Source: an uncultured Pseudomonadota bacterium
Lineage (GTDB): Bacteria; Bdellovibrionota_B; Oligoflexia; Oligoflexales; Bog-1112
NCBI GenBank assembly: GCA_937896265.1
Contig: CALBMD010000127.1
Span: 1 to 6,593, forward strand
DNA length: 6,593 nt
Direction: 5' to 3'
The position numbers were made by a program, and so were the translations under genes. Under the pieces are notes generated by a model. It worked only from the letters and a program-made list of their open reading frames with translations. It did not search any database and was not told where the DNA came from. Of the stretch, positions 1-6,147 are shown piece by piece (positions within the stretch are counted from its first letter, which is position 1; each line of letters opens with the position of its first letter).

Positions 1-2
1 CT

Positions 3-1076
3 TTGCGAAGAACTGTACGCCAGTTGAGTAAAGTAACAAAAGAAGTGCAAGACATGTCGATGAGCATGCGCATGGTTCCTATTAAGCCTTTGTTTCAAAA
101 GCTACAACGAATTATTCGAGACACATCAGATGCTCTAGGAAAGAAAATTGATGTCAAAATTTTAGGTGATGAAACAGAGATGGATAAAACTGTGTTAGAG
201 GGGATAAGTGATCCTTTAGTTCACCTTGTTCGCAATGCTATTGACCACGGTATAGAAACTCCAAAAGAAAGACTAGAAGCCGGAAAAAATGAAATTGGCA
301 ATATTAAACTCTATGCCTTTCACCAAAGTGGTAAATTAATAATCGAAGTTTCTGATGATGGCAACGGCCTTAACCCTGAAAAACTAAGAAAAGTTGCTAT
401 CTCTAAAGGCCTTTTGTCTCCCAACCAGAATTTAACTGATTTACAATCCTATGATTTAATCTTTTTACCAGGCTTTTCAACAAAGAGTGAAGTTTCTGAT
501 GTCTCTGGTCGTGGCGTTGGCATGGACGTTGTTAAAACCAACATCAGTGATCTTTCCGGTAATATTGATATAGAATCAACTATTGGTAAGGGATCAACAT
601 TTCGCATTACTTTACCTTTGACACTAGCAATTATCGATGGTCTTTTAACGACTGTTAGCAAAGATCGTTTCATTGTGCCTTTATCACACGTAAGAGAAAC
701 TTTTCGTGTCATGCCAAGCGACCTACAACATAAATCAGGAATGGGTACTGTCCTCATGCTACGTGGTGAAGTATTACCTGCTTTTGAACTAACAGACCTT
801 CTGCGGAGCAGATCTCCAAGTCGAAGCAACAAAACAGCCATAGCGATTGTCGTAAAAAGTAGCTATACATCACAGAATTTTGCAGTTGTTGTTGATGACA
901 TCGTTGGGCAACTACAAGTGGTTGTCAAACAGCTGGGCACAGACATCCAACATTTGAAAGGATTTAGTGGCAGCACTATCTTAGGTGATGGGCGCCCTGC
1001 TCTTATTCTAGAATTACAAGACCTGCTCCAAACAAACAAAGCAATATCTGGTAAACAGGCTAAAATAGCAAGTTAG
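3..1076 (+). CDS. cheA: Chemotaxis histidine kinase CheA, C-terminal part (5' end outside window)
   Basis: This is the C-terminal 357 residues of CheA, the cytoplasmic kinase that autophosphorylates on its P1 domain and passes phosphate to receiver domains under receptor control. The frame is open to the left edge, so the first visible codon (TTG) is not a start; P1, P2 and most of P3 lie upstream. Visible in order: the end of the P3 dimerisation helix running into SMRMVPI (res 21-27); the HATPase domain with N-box DPLVHLVRNAIDHGIE (70-85; N78, D81, H82), G1 box DDGNG (118-122), F-box around PGFST (156-160), G2 box GRGVGMDVV (169-177) and G3 box GKGSTF (195-200); then the CheW-like P5 domain from about 213 to 345. 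All ATP-binding motifs are intact. The protein ends soon after P5 with no C-terminal receiver, so this is not a CheA-REC hybrid. It is followed 9 bp later by cheW, which binds the same receptor tips. Identification is essentially certain. Confidence 0.97.
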   Translation: MRRTVRQLSKVTKEVQDMSMSMRMVPIKPLFQKLQRIIRDTSDALGKKIDVKILGDETEMDKTVLEGISDPLVHLVRNAIDHGIETPKERLEAGKNEIGNIKLYAFHQSGKLIIEVSDDGNGLNPEKLRKVAISKGLLSPNQNLTDLQSYDLIFLPGFSTKSEVSDVSGRGVGMDVVKTNISDLSGNIDIESTIGKGSTFRITLPLTLAIIDGLLTTVSKDRFIVPLSHVRETFRVMPSDLQHKSGMGTVLMLRGEVLPAFELTDLLRSRSPSRSNKTAIAIVVKSSYTSQNFAVVVDDIVGQLQVVVKQLGTDIQHLKGFSGSTILGDGRPALILELQDLLQTNKAISGKQAKIAS

Positions 1077-1080
1077 GGGA
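1075..1080 (+). promoter_or_regulatory. Ribosome binding site of cheW overlapping the cheA stop codon
   Basis: AGGGGA sits 5 nt upstream of the cheW ATG at 1086 and shares bases with the TAG stop of cheA (1074-1076). The arrangement fixes the cheW start and suggests that the two genes are translated from one message. Confidence 0.75.
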
Positions 1081-1085
1081 ACACT

Positions 1086-1586
1086 ATGAGCGATTCACAT
1101 GTCGATAATTCCGTAGAAGCTGGATCAAGATTCCTTAGTTTCTCGCTGGGGGCAGAAGAGTTTGCTATTCCTCTGCTTGCAGTGCGTGAGGTCATTGCTG
1201 TTCCAGATTTGACGCCTGTTCCTTTCACGCCAGCGCATGTACTTGGCATTATGAATTTGAGAGGCCAGGTTATCTCCGTATTAGATCTACGTAAAAAACT
1301 TGAAATAAACCCCCGAGAAAACGCTGAAATCGCTGTAATTATATGTGATCTTGGCTCTTTATCTTTAGGTATCTTAGTGGATGCTGTCAACTCTGTGCTA
1401 GCGCCGAAAGAAGATGAAATTTTGCCAAAACCGGAAATTCGTGGGAGCCGACACTCTGAATTTATTCAAGGAGTGTACCGCCGAGATAAGAATCTCGTTC
1501 TATTTTTGGATATCGCTAAAGCTCTTGATACCGTTGATATCCAAGCTATAAATCGAGCTGCCAACACAAAAACTAATGCTGCTTAG
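1086..1586 (+). CDS. cheW: Chemotaxis coupling protein CheW
   Basis: A 166-residue CheW, the SH3-like adaptor that links MCP hairpin tips to the P5 domain of CheA in the cytoplasmic array. The single CheW domain begins near residue 14 (SRFLSFSLGAEEFAIPL), continues through VREVI and VLGIMNLRG (52-60, with the NLRG turn that is a hallmark of the family) and VISVLDLR (62-69), then LGILVDAV (94-101), and closes with NLVLFLDIAKAL. Length and motif spacing are normal for a stand-alone CheW, with a somewhat longer polar C-terminal tail of about 18 residues after the last strand. The ATG start has a good Shine-Dalgarno 5 nt upstream. It sits between cheA and the receptor gene, so it most likely couples that receptor to that kinase. 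Nothing appears broken or missing. Confidence 0.97.
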   Translation: MSDSHVDNSVEAGSRFLSFSLGAEEFAIPLLAVREVIAVPDLTPVPFTPAHVLGIMNLRGQVISVLDLRKKLEINPRENAEIAVIICDLGSLSLGILVDAVNSVLAPKEDEILPKPEIRGSRHSEFIQGVYRRDKNLVLFLDIAKALDTVDIQAINRAANTKTNAA

Positions 1587-1587
1587 A

Positions 1588-1594
1588 AAGAAGG
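1588..1594 (+). promoter_or_regulatory. Ribosome binding site of the MCP gene
   Basis: AAGAAGG lies 6 nt upstream of the ATG at 1601 and just after the cheW TAG (1584-1586). It supports the chosen start of the receptor gene, which places a short basic N-terminus directly before the first membrane helix. Confidence 0.7.
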
Positions 1595-1600
1595 TTTAAC

Positions 1601-3898
1601 ATGTCAGCTAAAAAACATCAATTTTCCTTGAGCCAAAAAATCTTCGGGATCTTATTTATTACTTGCATTGGCTTGGGTTCGGCGTCTATGTTCCTTTTTG
1701 AAAGAGCAGTTCGCAGCGCCGAACATGAGAAAATTAAAACCTATAGCCTTTACGCCCAGGGTATGAGCGAGCGCATCGCAGCCCAATTTTATGAGCGTTA
1801 TGGCGATGTTCAAGCTTTTGCACTCAATGATGTTTTACACAACGGCAAGCCAGCAGAAATTACTGAAGCCTTCAATCATTTCGCTGCTCTCTACGATATC
1901 TATGACTTAATCTTATTTGTCGATAAAAAAGGCAAGTATATCGCATCAAACAACAAATCACCTACCAACGATGATCTCAACATTGAGCACTTGTCTAAAA
2001 TGGATTTCTCCGATACACCCTGGTTCAAAGCAGCGATAAATGGCACCTTTACTGAAGACAAAGCCAAAGGATTTTCAGGAACTTTTTTTGAAGATGCTCA
2101 GATTGACAAAATTGCTTCTATCCCTTATGGCAAGGACATGTATGGGACAGGATTTACTACCATTGTCAAGTCCTCTTCGGGAAACATTCTAGGTATTATC
2201 ACAGCACGAGCAGGCTTTCGTTGGGTAGAGTATGATTTTGTTTCCCTTTACAAGCAATTGCAAAAAGAAGATCTTGCCAGCACCGAACTCACTCTAGTCG
2301 ATAAAAATGGTATTGTCCTTGTGGATTACAACCCGTCAAAAAATGGCGGCAGCACGGAAGTTAAACGAAACTTTCAAGATACTGTTTTAAAAGCGAACCT
2401 AGCTCAATTAGGACAAACAGGTATAAAAGAAGTCCTTGAAAAACAAGCTGGTTCTACTATCGCTGATAACGTTAGGACCAATGAAAGTCAAGTTCTTGGT
2501 TATTCTCCGGTCACTAGCCAAAAGTTTATCGAATCTATTGGTTGGGGAGTCATGGTTGGTAGTCAAACAAAAGAAGTCATGTCTGAACTAACGACATCAC
2601 GGATTGAATTCTATATTTCTATGATTTCTCTAGTTGTACTCTCTTGTTTAATTGCCTTGGCTTTTTCTAACCGTTTATCACGTTCTTTGACAAACCTAGC
2701 AGAAAAAGTTTCTAACCATAGCGTGCAGGTTGCTAATACTTCCTTCACCATTGCTTCAGCTAGCAATCAGCTGTCAGAAGCGACGCACGAGCAAGCTGCC
2801 GCATTGCAAGAAACAGTAGCGGCCATTGAAGAAATTAGCAACATGGTGAACAAAAATGCGGAGGTAGCTCATCGCTCTACTGAAGTATCTAATACTAGTG
2901 AAAAAGCAGCAAATCTTGGCAAAAAGACTGTTGACTCGATGATTATAGCAATCAATGACATAAGCAACTCTAATGCTAAAATCATGGATGAAATGGAAGT
3001 TTCTAACCAAGAAATATCTAATATTGTAAAAGTGATTAGCGAGATCGGCAACAAGACCAAAGTAATAAATGATATCGTATTCCAAACAAAGCTATTATCT
3101 TTTAATGCTTCTGTTGAAGCTGCCAGAGCTGGAGAACATGGTAAAGGTTTTGCTGTTGTAGCTGAAGAAGTAGGTAATTTGGCGCAAATGAGCGGTAATG
3201 CTGCTAAAGAAATCAGCACCATGCTAGAAGCTAGCGTCGGAAAAGTTGAAAACATTGTCTCTAATAACAAAAACAAAATCTCTAGTCTAGTTTCAAGTGG
3301 TAGAGAAAAAGTAGAAGCAGGTACCCGTACTGCCCAAGAATGCGGTCAAGTGCTTGATGGTATTTTACAAAATGTTACGCGTGTCAATCAGCTTGTTGCT
3401 GAAATTTCTCATGCCTCGCAGGAACAAGCTCAAGGCGTGCAAGAAGTAACGAAAGCTATGTCACAGCTTGACCAAGTAACTCAACAAAATGCTTCGATTG
3501 CTCAGCAATCCTCTTCAGCTGCGAACGAGCTCAACATCCGTTCTGAAGGCCTCAAAGGCCTATCCTTTGACCTCTTGAACGTCGTTGGTGTTGAACGCAG
3601 CCTAGAGCATGACACTGATAGCAAACAAGCAGTTGAAGAACATACTGATATTCCAAAAGCCTCTGTTTCAACAGCAAAAATAAGAAAAGCAGTACAATCA
3701 GCTGCAGCTGTAGCACAAAAAAATAAACAGATAGCAACGACAAAAGAACCAGCTACTCAATCCACGGTTCTAAGGTTTCCAACTCAAAATCCACCAGCTA
3801 CCAAATCAGCAGAAGAACCAGAAATAGCTATTTCTCAAGCTTCTGGAGATTCTAGCCGGATTCCATCAGCTGATGATCCTCGTTTTAGGGATGTATAG
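1601..3898 (+). CDS. Methyl-accepting chemotaxis protein, double-Cache-like sensor, no HAMP
   Basis: A 765-residue transmembrane chemoreceptor. A short basic N-terminus leads to TM1 (about 14-33); the periplasmic region (about 34-335) looks like a double Cache (dCache_1-type) sensor, with PWFKAA (140-145) and a GNILGII strand (194-200) in the distal half and a second module opening at LTLVDKNGIVLVDY. The Arg two residues before the Trp that marks the amino-acid-binding dCache subclass is Thr139 here, so the ligand is unknown. TM2 is about 337-356. No HAMP is recognisable: the chain passes straight into the cytoplasmic coiled coil. The hairpin tip is around 495-527 (FQTKLLSF, EAARAGEHGKGFAVVAEEV), the site where CheA and CheW bind. 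Two full matches to the small-small-x-x-[EQ][EQ]-x-x-small-small methylation consensus occur at Q403/E404 and Q635/Q636. Residues from about 656 form a low-complexity tail ending PSADDPRFRDV, with no NWETF-type pentapeptide. It is encoded between cheW and the CheR fusion and is probably the cognate receptor, although others may exist elsewhere. Confidence 0.95.
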   Translation: MSAKKHQFSLSQKIFGILFITCIGLGSASMFLFERAVRSAEHEKIKTYSLYAQGMSERIAAQFYERYGDVQAFALNDVLHNGKPAEITEAFNHFAALYDIYDLILFVDKKGKYIASNNKSPTNDDLNIEHLSKMDFSDTPWFKAAINGTFTEDKAKGFSGTFFEDAQIDKIASIPYGKDMYGTGFTTIVKSSSGNILGIITARAGFRWVEYDFVSLYKQLQKEDLASTELTLVDKNGIVLVDYNPSKNGGSTEVKRNFQDTVLKANLAQLGQTGIKEVLEKQAGSTIADNVRTNESQVLGYSPVTSQKFIESIGWGVMVGSQTKEVMSELTTSRIEFYISMISLVVLSCLIALAFSNRLSRSLTNLAEKVSNHSVQVANTSFTIASASNQLSEATHEQAAALQETVAAIEEISNMVNKNAEVAHRSTEVSNTSEKAANLGKKTVDSMIIAINDISNSNAKIMDEMEVSNQEISNIVKVISEIGNKTKVINDIVFQTKLLSFNASVEAARAGEHGKGFAVVAEEVGNLAQMSGNAAKEISTMLEASVGKVENIVSNNKNKISSLVSSGREKVEAGTRTAQECGQVLDGILQNVTRVNQLVAEISHASQEQAQGVQEVTKAMSQLDQVTQQNASIAQQSSSAANELNIRSEGLKGLSFDLLNVVGVERSLEHDTDSKQAVEEHTDIPKASVSTAKIRKAVQSAAAVAQKNKQIATTKEPATQSTVLRFPTQNPPATKSAEEPEIAISQASGDSSRIPSADDPRFRDV
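3566..3895 (+). other. Disordered C-terminal tail of the MCP with a possible terminal docking motif
   Basis: Residues 656-765 of the MCP follow the end of the coiled-coil signalling region. The stretch is rich in Ala, Gln, Lys, Glu, Thr, Ser and Pro, has few large hydrophobics, and shows no domain I recognise. It ends in an acidic-aromatic segment, PSADDPRFRDV. In enterobacterial receptors a flexible linker of this kind carries the xWxxF pentapeptide that tethers CheR and CheB. There is no Trp here, so equating this end with a tether is inference from position and composition only. Confidence 0.55.
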
Positions 3899-3900
3899 GA
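3897..3900 (+). promoter_or_regulatory. Ribosome binding site of the cheR fusion, overlapping the MCP stop
   Basis: AGGA overlaps the TAG stop of the MCP gene (3896-3898) and stands 4 nt upstream of the ATG at 3905. It is short but correctly placed. The nearby ATG at 3891 is in a different frame from both genes and is not a candidate start. Confidence 0.6.
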
Positions 3901-3904
3901 AAAT

Positions 3905-5776
3905 ATGGAAGATGCATTTACAAACAAAGCTGTTAAGGATATCTCCTCTCTGATTTCTAAGGCATCTGGAATTCAACTGGGAGATCGTCAGGCATCAATG
4001 GTTGAGAGCCGAGTTCGTTCGCGAATGATAAAGCTTGGCATCAAAACTTTTCGTGCCTACCTTAGTCATCTGAATGCCGATTTCGAAGCAGAGAGTAAGG
4101 CCCTTCTTTCGCTGCTGACAACGCATCACACATATTTCTTTCGAGAAATGCTGCAGCTTGAGCATATTCAAACGCAATATTTGAGCAAAATTTGTGAATC
4201 AGTGAAGAAGAGAGGTGATAAAACTCTGCGAGTTTGGTCTGCTGCTGCTAGCCGTGGACACGAAATTTATTCAGTAGCAATGTTTCTTGATTTTCACTTA
4301 AGACAAATCGCGTCTGGCCTGTCATTTGAAATCCTGGGAACTGATATCGATCATGAATCAATCGCTATTGCTAAAAATGGTGTCTATAGTATCTCAGAGC
4401 TAAAAAAGGTCCCTACCATTTTTCAACAAGGTCATTGGACAAGGGGATCAGGCGATATCGCAGAATTCGTGCGTGCTAAACCCTCGCTTCGCACTCGCGT
4501 TAACTTTGTTGAGCATAATCTTCTTGACCCGACAGAGAGGCCATTTGGCCATCTCTTTGATATCATTCTTTGTCGCAATTTGTTCATTTACTTTGCTCAG
4601 GAGCAAATGATCTTTGCTACCAAAAAACTACTGCACAACCTTTATGATCACGGTTTTCTATGCATAGGAATTTCAGAATCCTTATCCGGCTGTAATCTTC
4701 CTCTCGTTCCCGTGGGATATTCAGCATATACAAGGCCGAACAATCCAATTATTTCGCCAAAAGTAGCCAATGTTTCTGAAAAACGAACCGATTTCGATGC
4801 AAAAGTTATTCCTTTACCTCTGGCTGTTAAACCAACCACTAAAACAATCCGCGTTGTTTGTGTTGATGACTCACCTAGTATTTTAGCTTTGATGTCCAAA
4901 GCATTAACAGCAGAAGAAGGCTTTGAAATCGTTGGTAAAGCAATAAATGGCATCGATGCAATAGAAAAGATCCGCGATCTCAAACCTGATGTTATCACTC
5001 TTGACATTCATATGCCCAAGATGGATGGGATCAACTACCTACGTCAAAACTTCAATGCACAGCATCCACCGGTAGTCATGGTCTCAGCTGTTGCAAGAGA
5101 AGAAACCGAGCTTGCTTTTGAGGCTTTGCGCCTTGGTGCCATGGACTATGTAGAAAAACCAACTCTCGCTGAGTTTGTTGATCAAGCCGATGAATTACGT
5201 ACCAAGCTCAAAGCCGCTGTCATTGCTAGCCAGAAAGGTTTGAGTATCAACCTGCATCATGAGCGTGAGCTTATTATGCCAATTTCTATTAAAAACCCAG
5301 ACGGTAAACTGCGTATAATAGTCGCCTCTTTACCCCAAGTCCCTAAAATAAATTTCCTTCTTGCCAATTTGACACCACCGCAAATCCCCGTGGTCATCAT
5401 AATTGATGGCGCCAAAGAACTTTTACATTCATTTGCAGAAGGATTTTCCAAACAAGCTGGGCGTCCAGTGCATACTGATCTGGAGGGTCTGGAAAAGTTA
5501 CCGAAACATGGTATTTGGCTTGGCGAATCGAAAACAATCTTCATGAAGCTTGGTAATATACCTCAAACACATCCGACATCTATCATGCTACTTGGAATTC
5601 CTAGTGATAGGGTATGGAAACGATTAACTAGCTGGCAAGGAGTACAAATACTAGCAGAGGATTTAGGACCAGCACCTGATCATAAAATTGCTAAAATTCT
5701 CCATGGAGTTAACGATGCCGTACCGCTCACTAGCTATCCTTATCTATCCTCTCATTTCTTGGATTCAAAATCATGA
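3905..5776 (+). CDS. cheR: CheR methyltransferase - CheB-type receiver - degenerate CheB esterase fusion
   Basis: A 623-residue fusion; ordinary CheR is about 280. Residues 1-277 are a complete CheR, which methylates receptor glutamates using S-adenosylmethionine: N-terminal helices with LLTTHHTYFFRE (70-81; T76 and R80 at the SAM-contacting Thr and Arg positions), the SAM loop WSAAASRGHEIYSVAM (111-126, a variant of the usual S-T-G-E-E-P), TDID (146-149), CRNLFIYF (223-230) and GISESL (255-260). After a linker comes a receiver domain (about 314-435) with acidic pair D321/D322, phospho-acceptor D367 (TLDIHMPKMDG), S394 and K418; the EALRLGAMDYVEKP ending is CheB-like rather than CheY-like. 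Residues 467-620 align with the CheB methylesterase but lack key catalytic features. The methyltransferase is predicted to be active and controlled by phosphorylation of the attached receiver. The gene lies 6 bp after the MCP and overlaps the next gene by 4 bp. CheR and receiver assignments are near certain; the last domain is less so. Confidence 0.93.
   Translation: MEDAFTNKAVKDISSLISKASGIQLGDRQASMVESRVRSRMIKLGIKTFRAYLSHLNADFEAESKALLSLLTTHHTYFFREMLQLEHIQTQYLSKICESVKKRGDKTLRVWSAAASRGHEIYSVAMFLDFHLRQIASGLSFEILGTDIDHESIAIAKNGVYSISELKKVPTIFQQGHWTRGSGDIAEFVRAKPSLRTRVNFVEHNLLDPTERPFGHLFDIILCRNLFIYFAQEQMIFATKKLLHNLYDHGFLCIGISESLSGCNLPLVPVGYSAYTRPNNPIISPKVANVSEKRTDFDAKVIPLPLAVKPTTKTIRVVCVDDSPSILALMSKALTAEEGFEIVGKAINGIDAIEKIRDLKPDVITLDIHMPKMDGINYLRQNFNAQHPPVVMVSAVAREETELAFEALRLGAMDYVEKPTLAEFVDQADELRTKLKAAVIASQKGLSINLHHERELIMPISIKNPDGKLRIIVASLPQVPKINFLLANLTPPQIPVVIIIDGAKELLHSFAEGFSKQAGRPVHTDLEGLEKLPKHGIWLGESKTIFMKLGNIPQTHPTSIMLLGIPSDRVWKRLTSWQGVQILAEDLGPAPDHKIAKILHGVNDAVPLTSYPYLSSHFLDSKS
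5303..5764 (+). other. Degenerate CheB methylesterase-like domain (pseudo-esterase) of the CheR fusion
   Basis: Residues 467-620 of the CheR fusion follow the CheB fold order. KLRIIVASLPQVP matches the strand and loop that normally read IGASTGGP; S475 falls on the nucleophile, but Thr-Gly-Gly is replaced by Leu-Pro-Gln. VVIIIDGAKELLHSFAEGF matches the usual V-V-I-V-Q-H-M-P segment followed by SFAERL, with Asp501 where the catalytic His should be; the Ser-to-His spacing of 26 equals that of enteric CheB (S164, H190). HGIWLGES takes the place of the Pro-Gly-x-x-Y-I-A-P strand. IMLLGIPSD matches the segment ending T-G-M-G-x-D-G and keeps an Asp (D568), but the distance from residue 501 is 67 instead of 96, so about 29 residues, including the P-S-V-D-x-L-F segment, are missing. 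Methylesterase or deamidase activity is not expected. The alignment was made by eye. Confidence 0.75.
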
Positions 5777-6147
5777 TAGCTGCGCTCAATAAACCTAACC
5801 GACTAACCCACGCTTGTGTACTCAATGAGCATTTCCCAGGAAACCTTCATGGTCAAATCGCTTCCGGTGTATTTATTTTTGTAGGCGGTGTTGATGGAAA
5901 ATACTGTGCTACAGCGATCAGCCGAGCAACGACTATCGCTTCAGATGCACTTAACTTTATACGGACCGCCAGAAATCAACTCGGCGAACAAGCTCCTATC
6001 AAGATTATTGGGTTTGAGGAAGAGCTAATATCTGTTACCACTGGCTTAAAAGATGCTGGTATAGAGGCCAACAGTATCGTACCTCGCCACACTCCCTTTG
6101 AAGTAATATACGAAGTTGCTTCAGGGCGCTTGCGAGTCTCTACCAAT
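5773..6147 (+). other. CheD-like N-terminal domain lacking the deamidase catalytic residues
   Basis: Residues 1-125 of the last gene. QIASGVFIFVGGVDG lines up with the CheD active-site segment (G-L-G-S-C-V-x-V-x-x-x-D), and the Cys position is Gly32. YCATAISRA lines up with the G-G-x-x-H-x-x-L-P segment, and the His position is Thr47. The next helix, IASDALNFIRTARNQLG, corresponds to the Y-A-D-x-A-[IL] helix; LKDAGIEANSIVPRHTPFEV and YEVASGRLRV correspond to the C-terminal part, where the Gly-Gly and Gly-Arg of CheD are gone but the T/S-G-R-V strand is kept. The match is a by-eye fold-level alignment with few identical residues, supported by the che context. If right, this is a pseudo-CheD that may bind receptors without deamidating them. 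Confidence 0.55.

Noticed and set aside
3..5. TTG at the left edge as the start of cheA
   Set aside because: The visible protein begins inside the P3 dimerisation helix, so the gene continues upstream and the TTG is an internal Leu codon.
449..841. Long open frame on the minus strand within cheA, and similar ones at 2869-3276, 4648-5007 and 5976-6398
   Set aside because: Each lies wholly opposite a well-identified chemotaxis gene, and the translations show no family motifs. They are by-products of the codon pattern of the real genes.
1899..2070. Amino-acid-sensing subclass of double Cache sensor
   Set aside because: The Arg expected two residues before the conserved Trp is Thr139, so the subclass signature is not met and no ligand can be assigned.
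3545..3560. Repeated AAGGCCT with palindromic AGGCCT cores
   Set aside because: Two short copies inside the MCP coding region encode the Glu-Gly-Leu-Lys-Gly-Leu end of the coiled coil. They are too short and too local to be a repeat element.
3566..3895. NWETF-like CheR/CheB tethering pentapeptide at the MCP C-terminus
   Set aside because: There is no Trp anywhere in the tail and the last five residues (RFRDV) do not fit xWxxF.
4534..4555. Inverted repeat AGAGAGGCCA / TGGCCATCTCT, a possible hairpin
   Set aside because: It lies within the CheR catalytic domain, has a bulge and no T-run, and encodes normal residues (TERPFGHLF). It is not a terminator and probably a chance event.
5303..5764. 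Frameshift or sequencing error as the cause of the degenerate CheB-like domain
   Set aside because: Recognisable CheB segments occur before and after the altered positions in the same frame, the Ser-to-(His) spacing is exactly kept, and the stop forms a neat ATGA overlap with the next gene. A frameshift would destroy one side.
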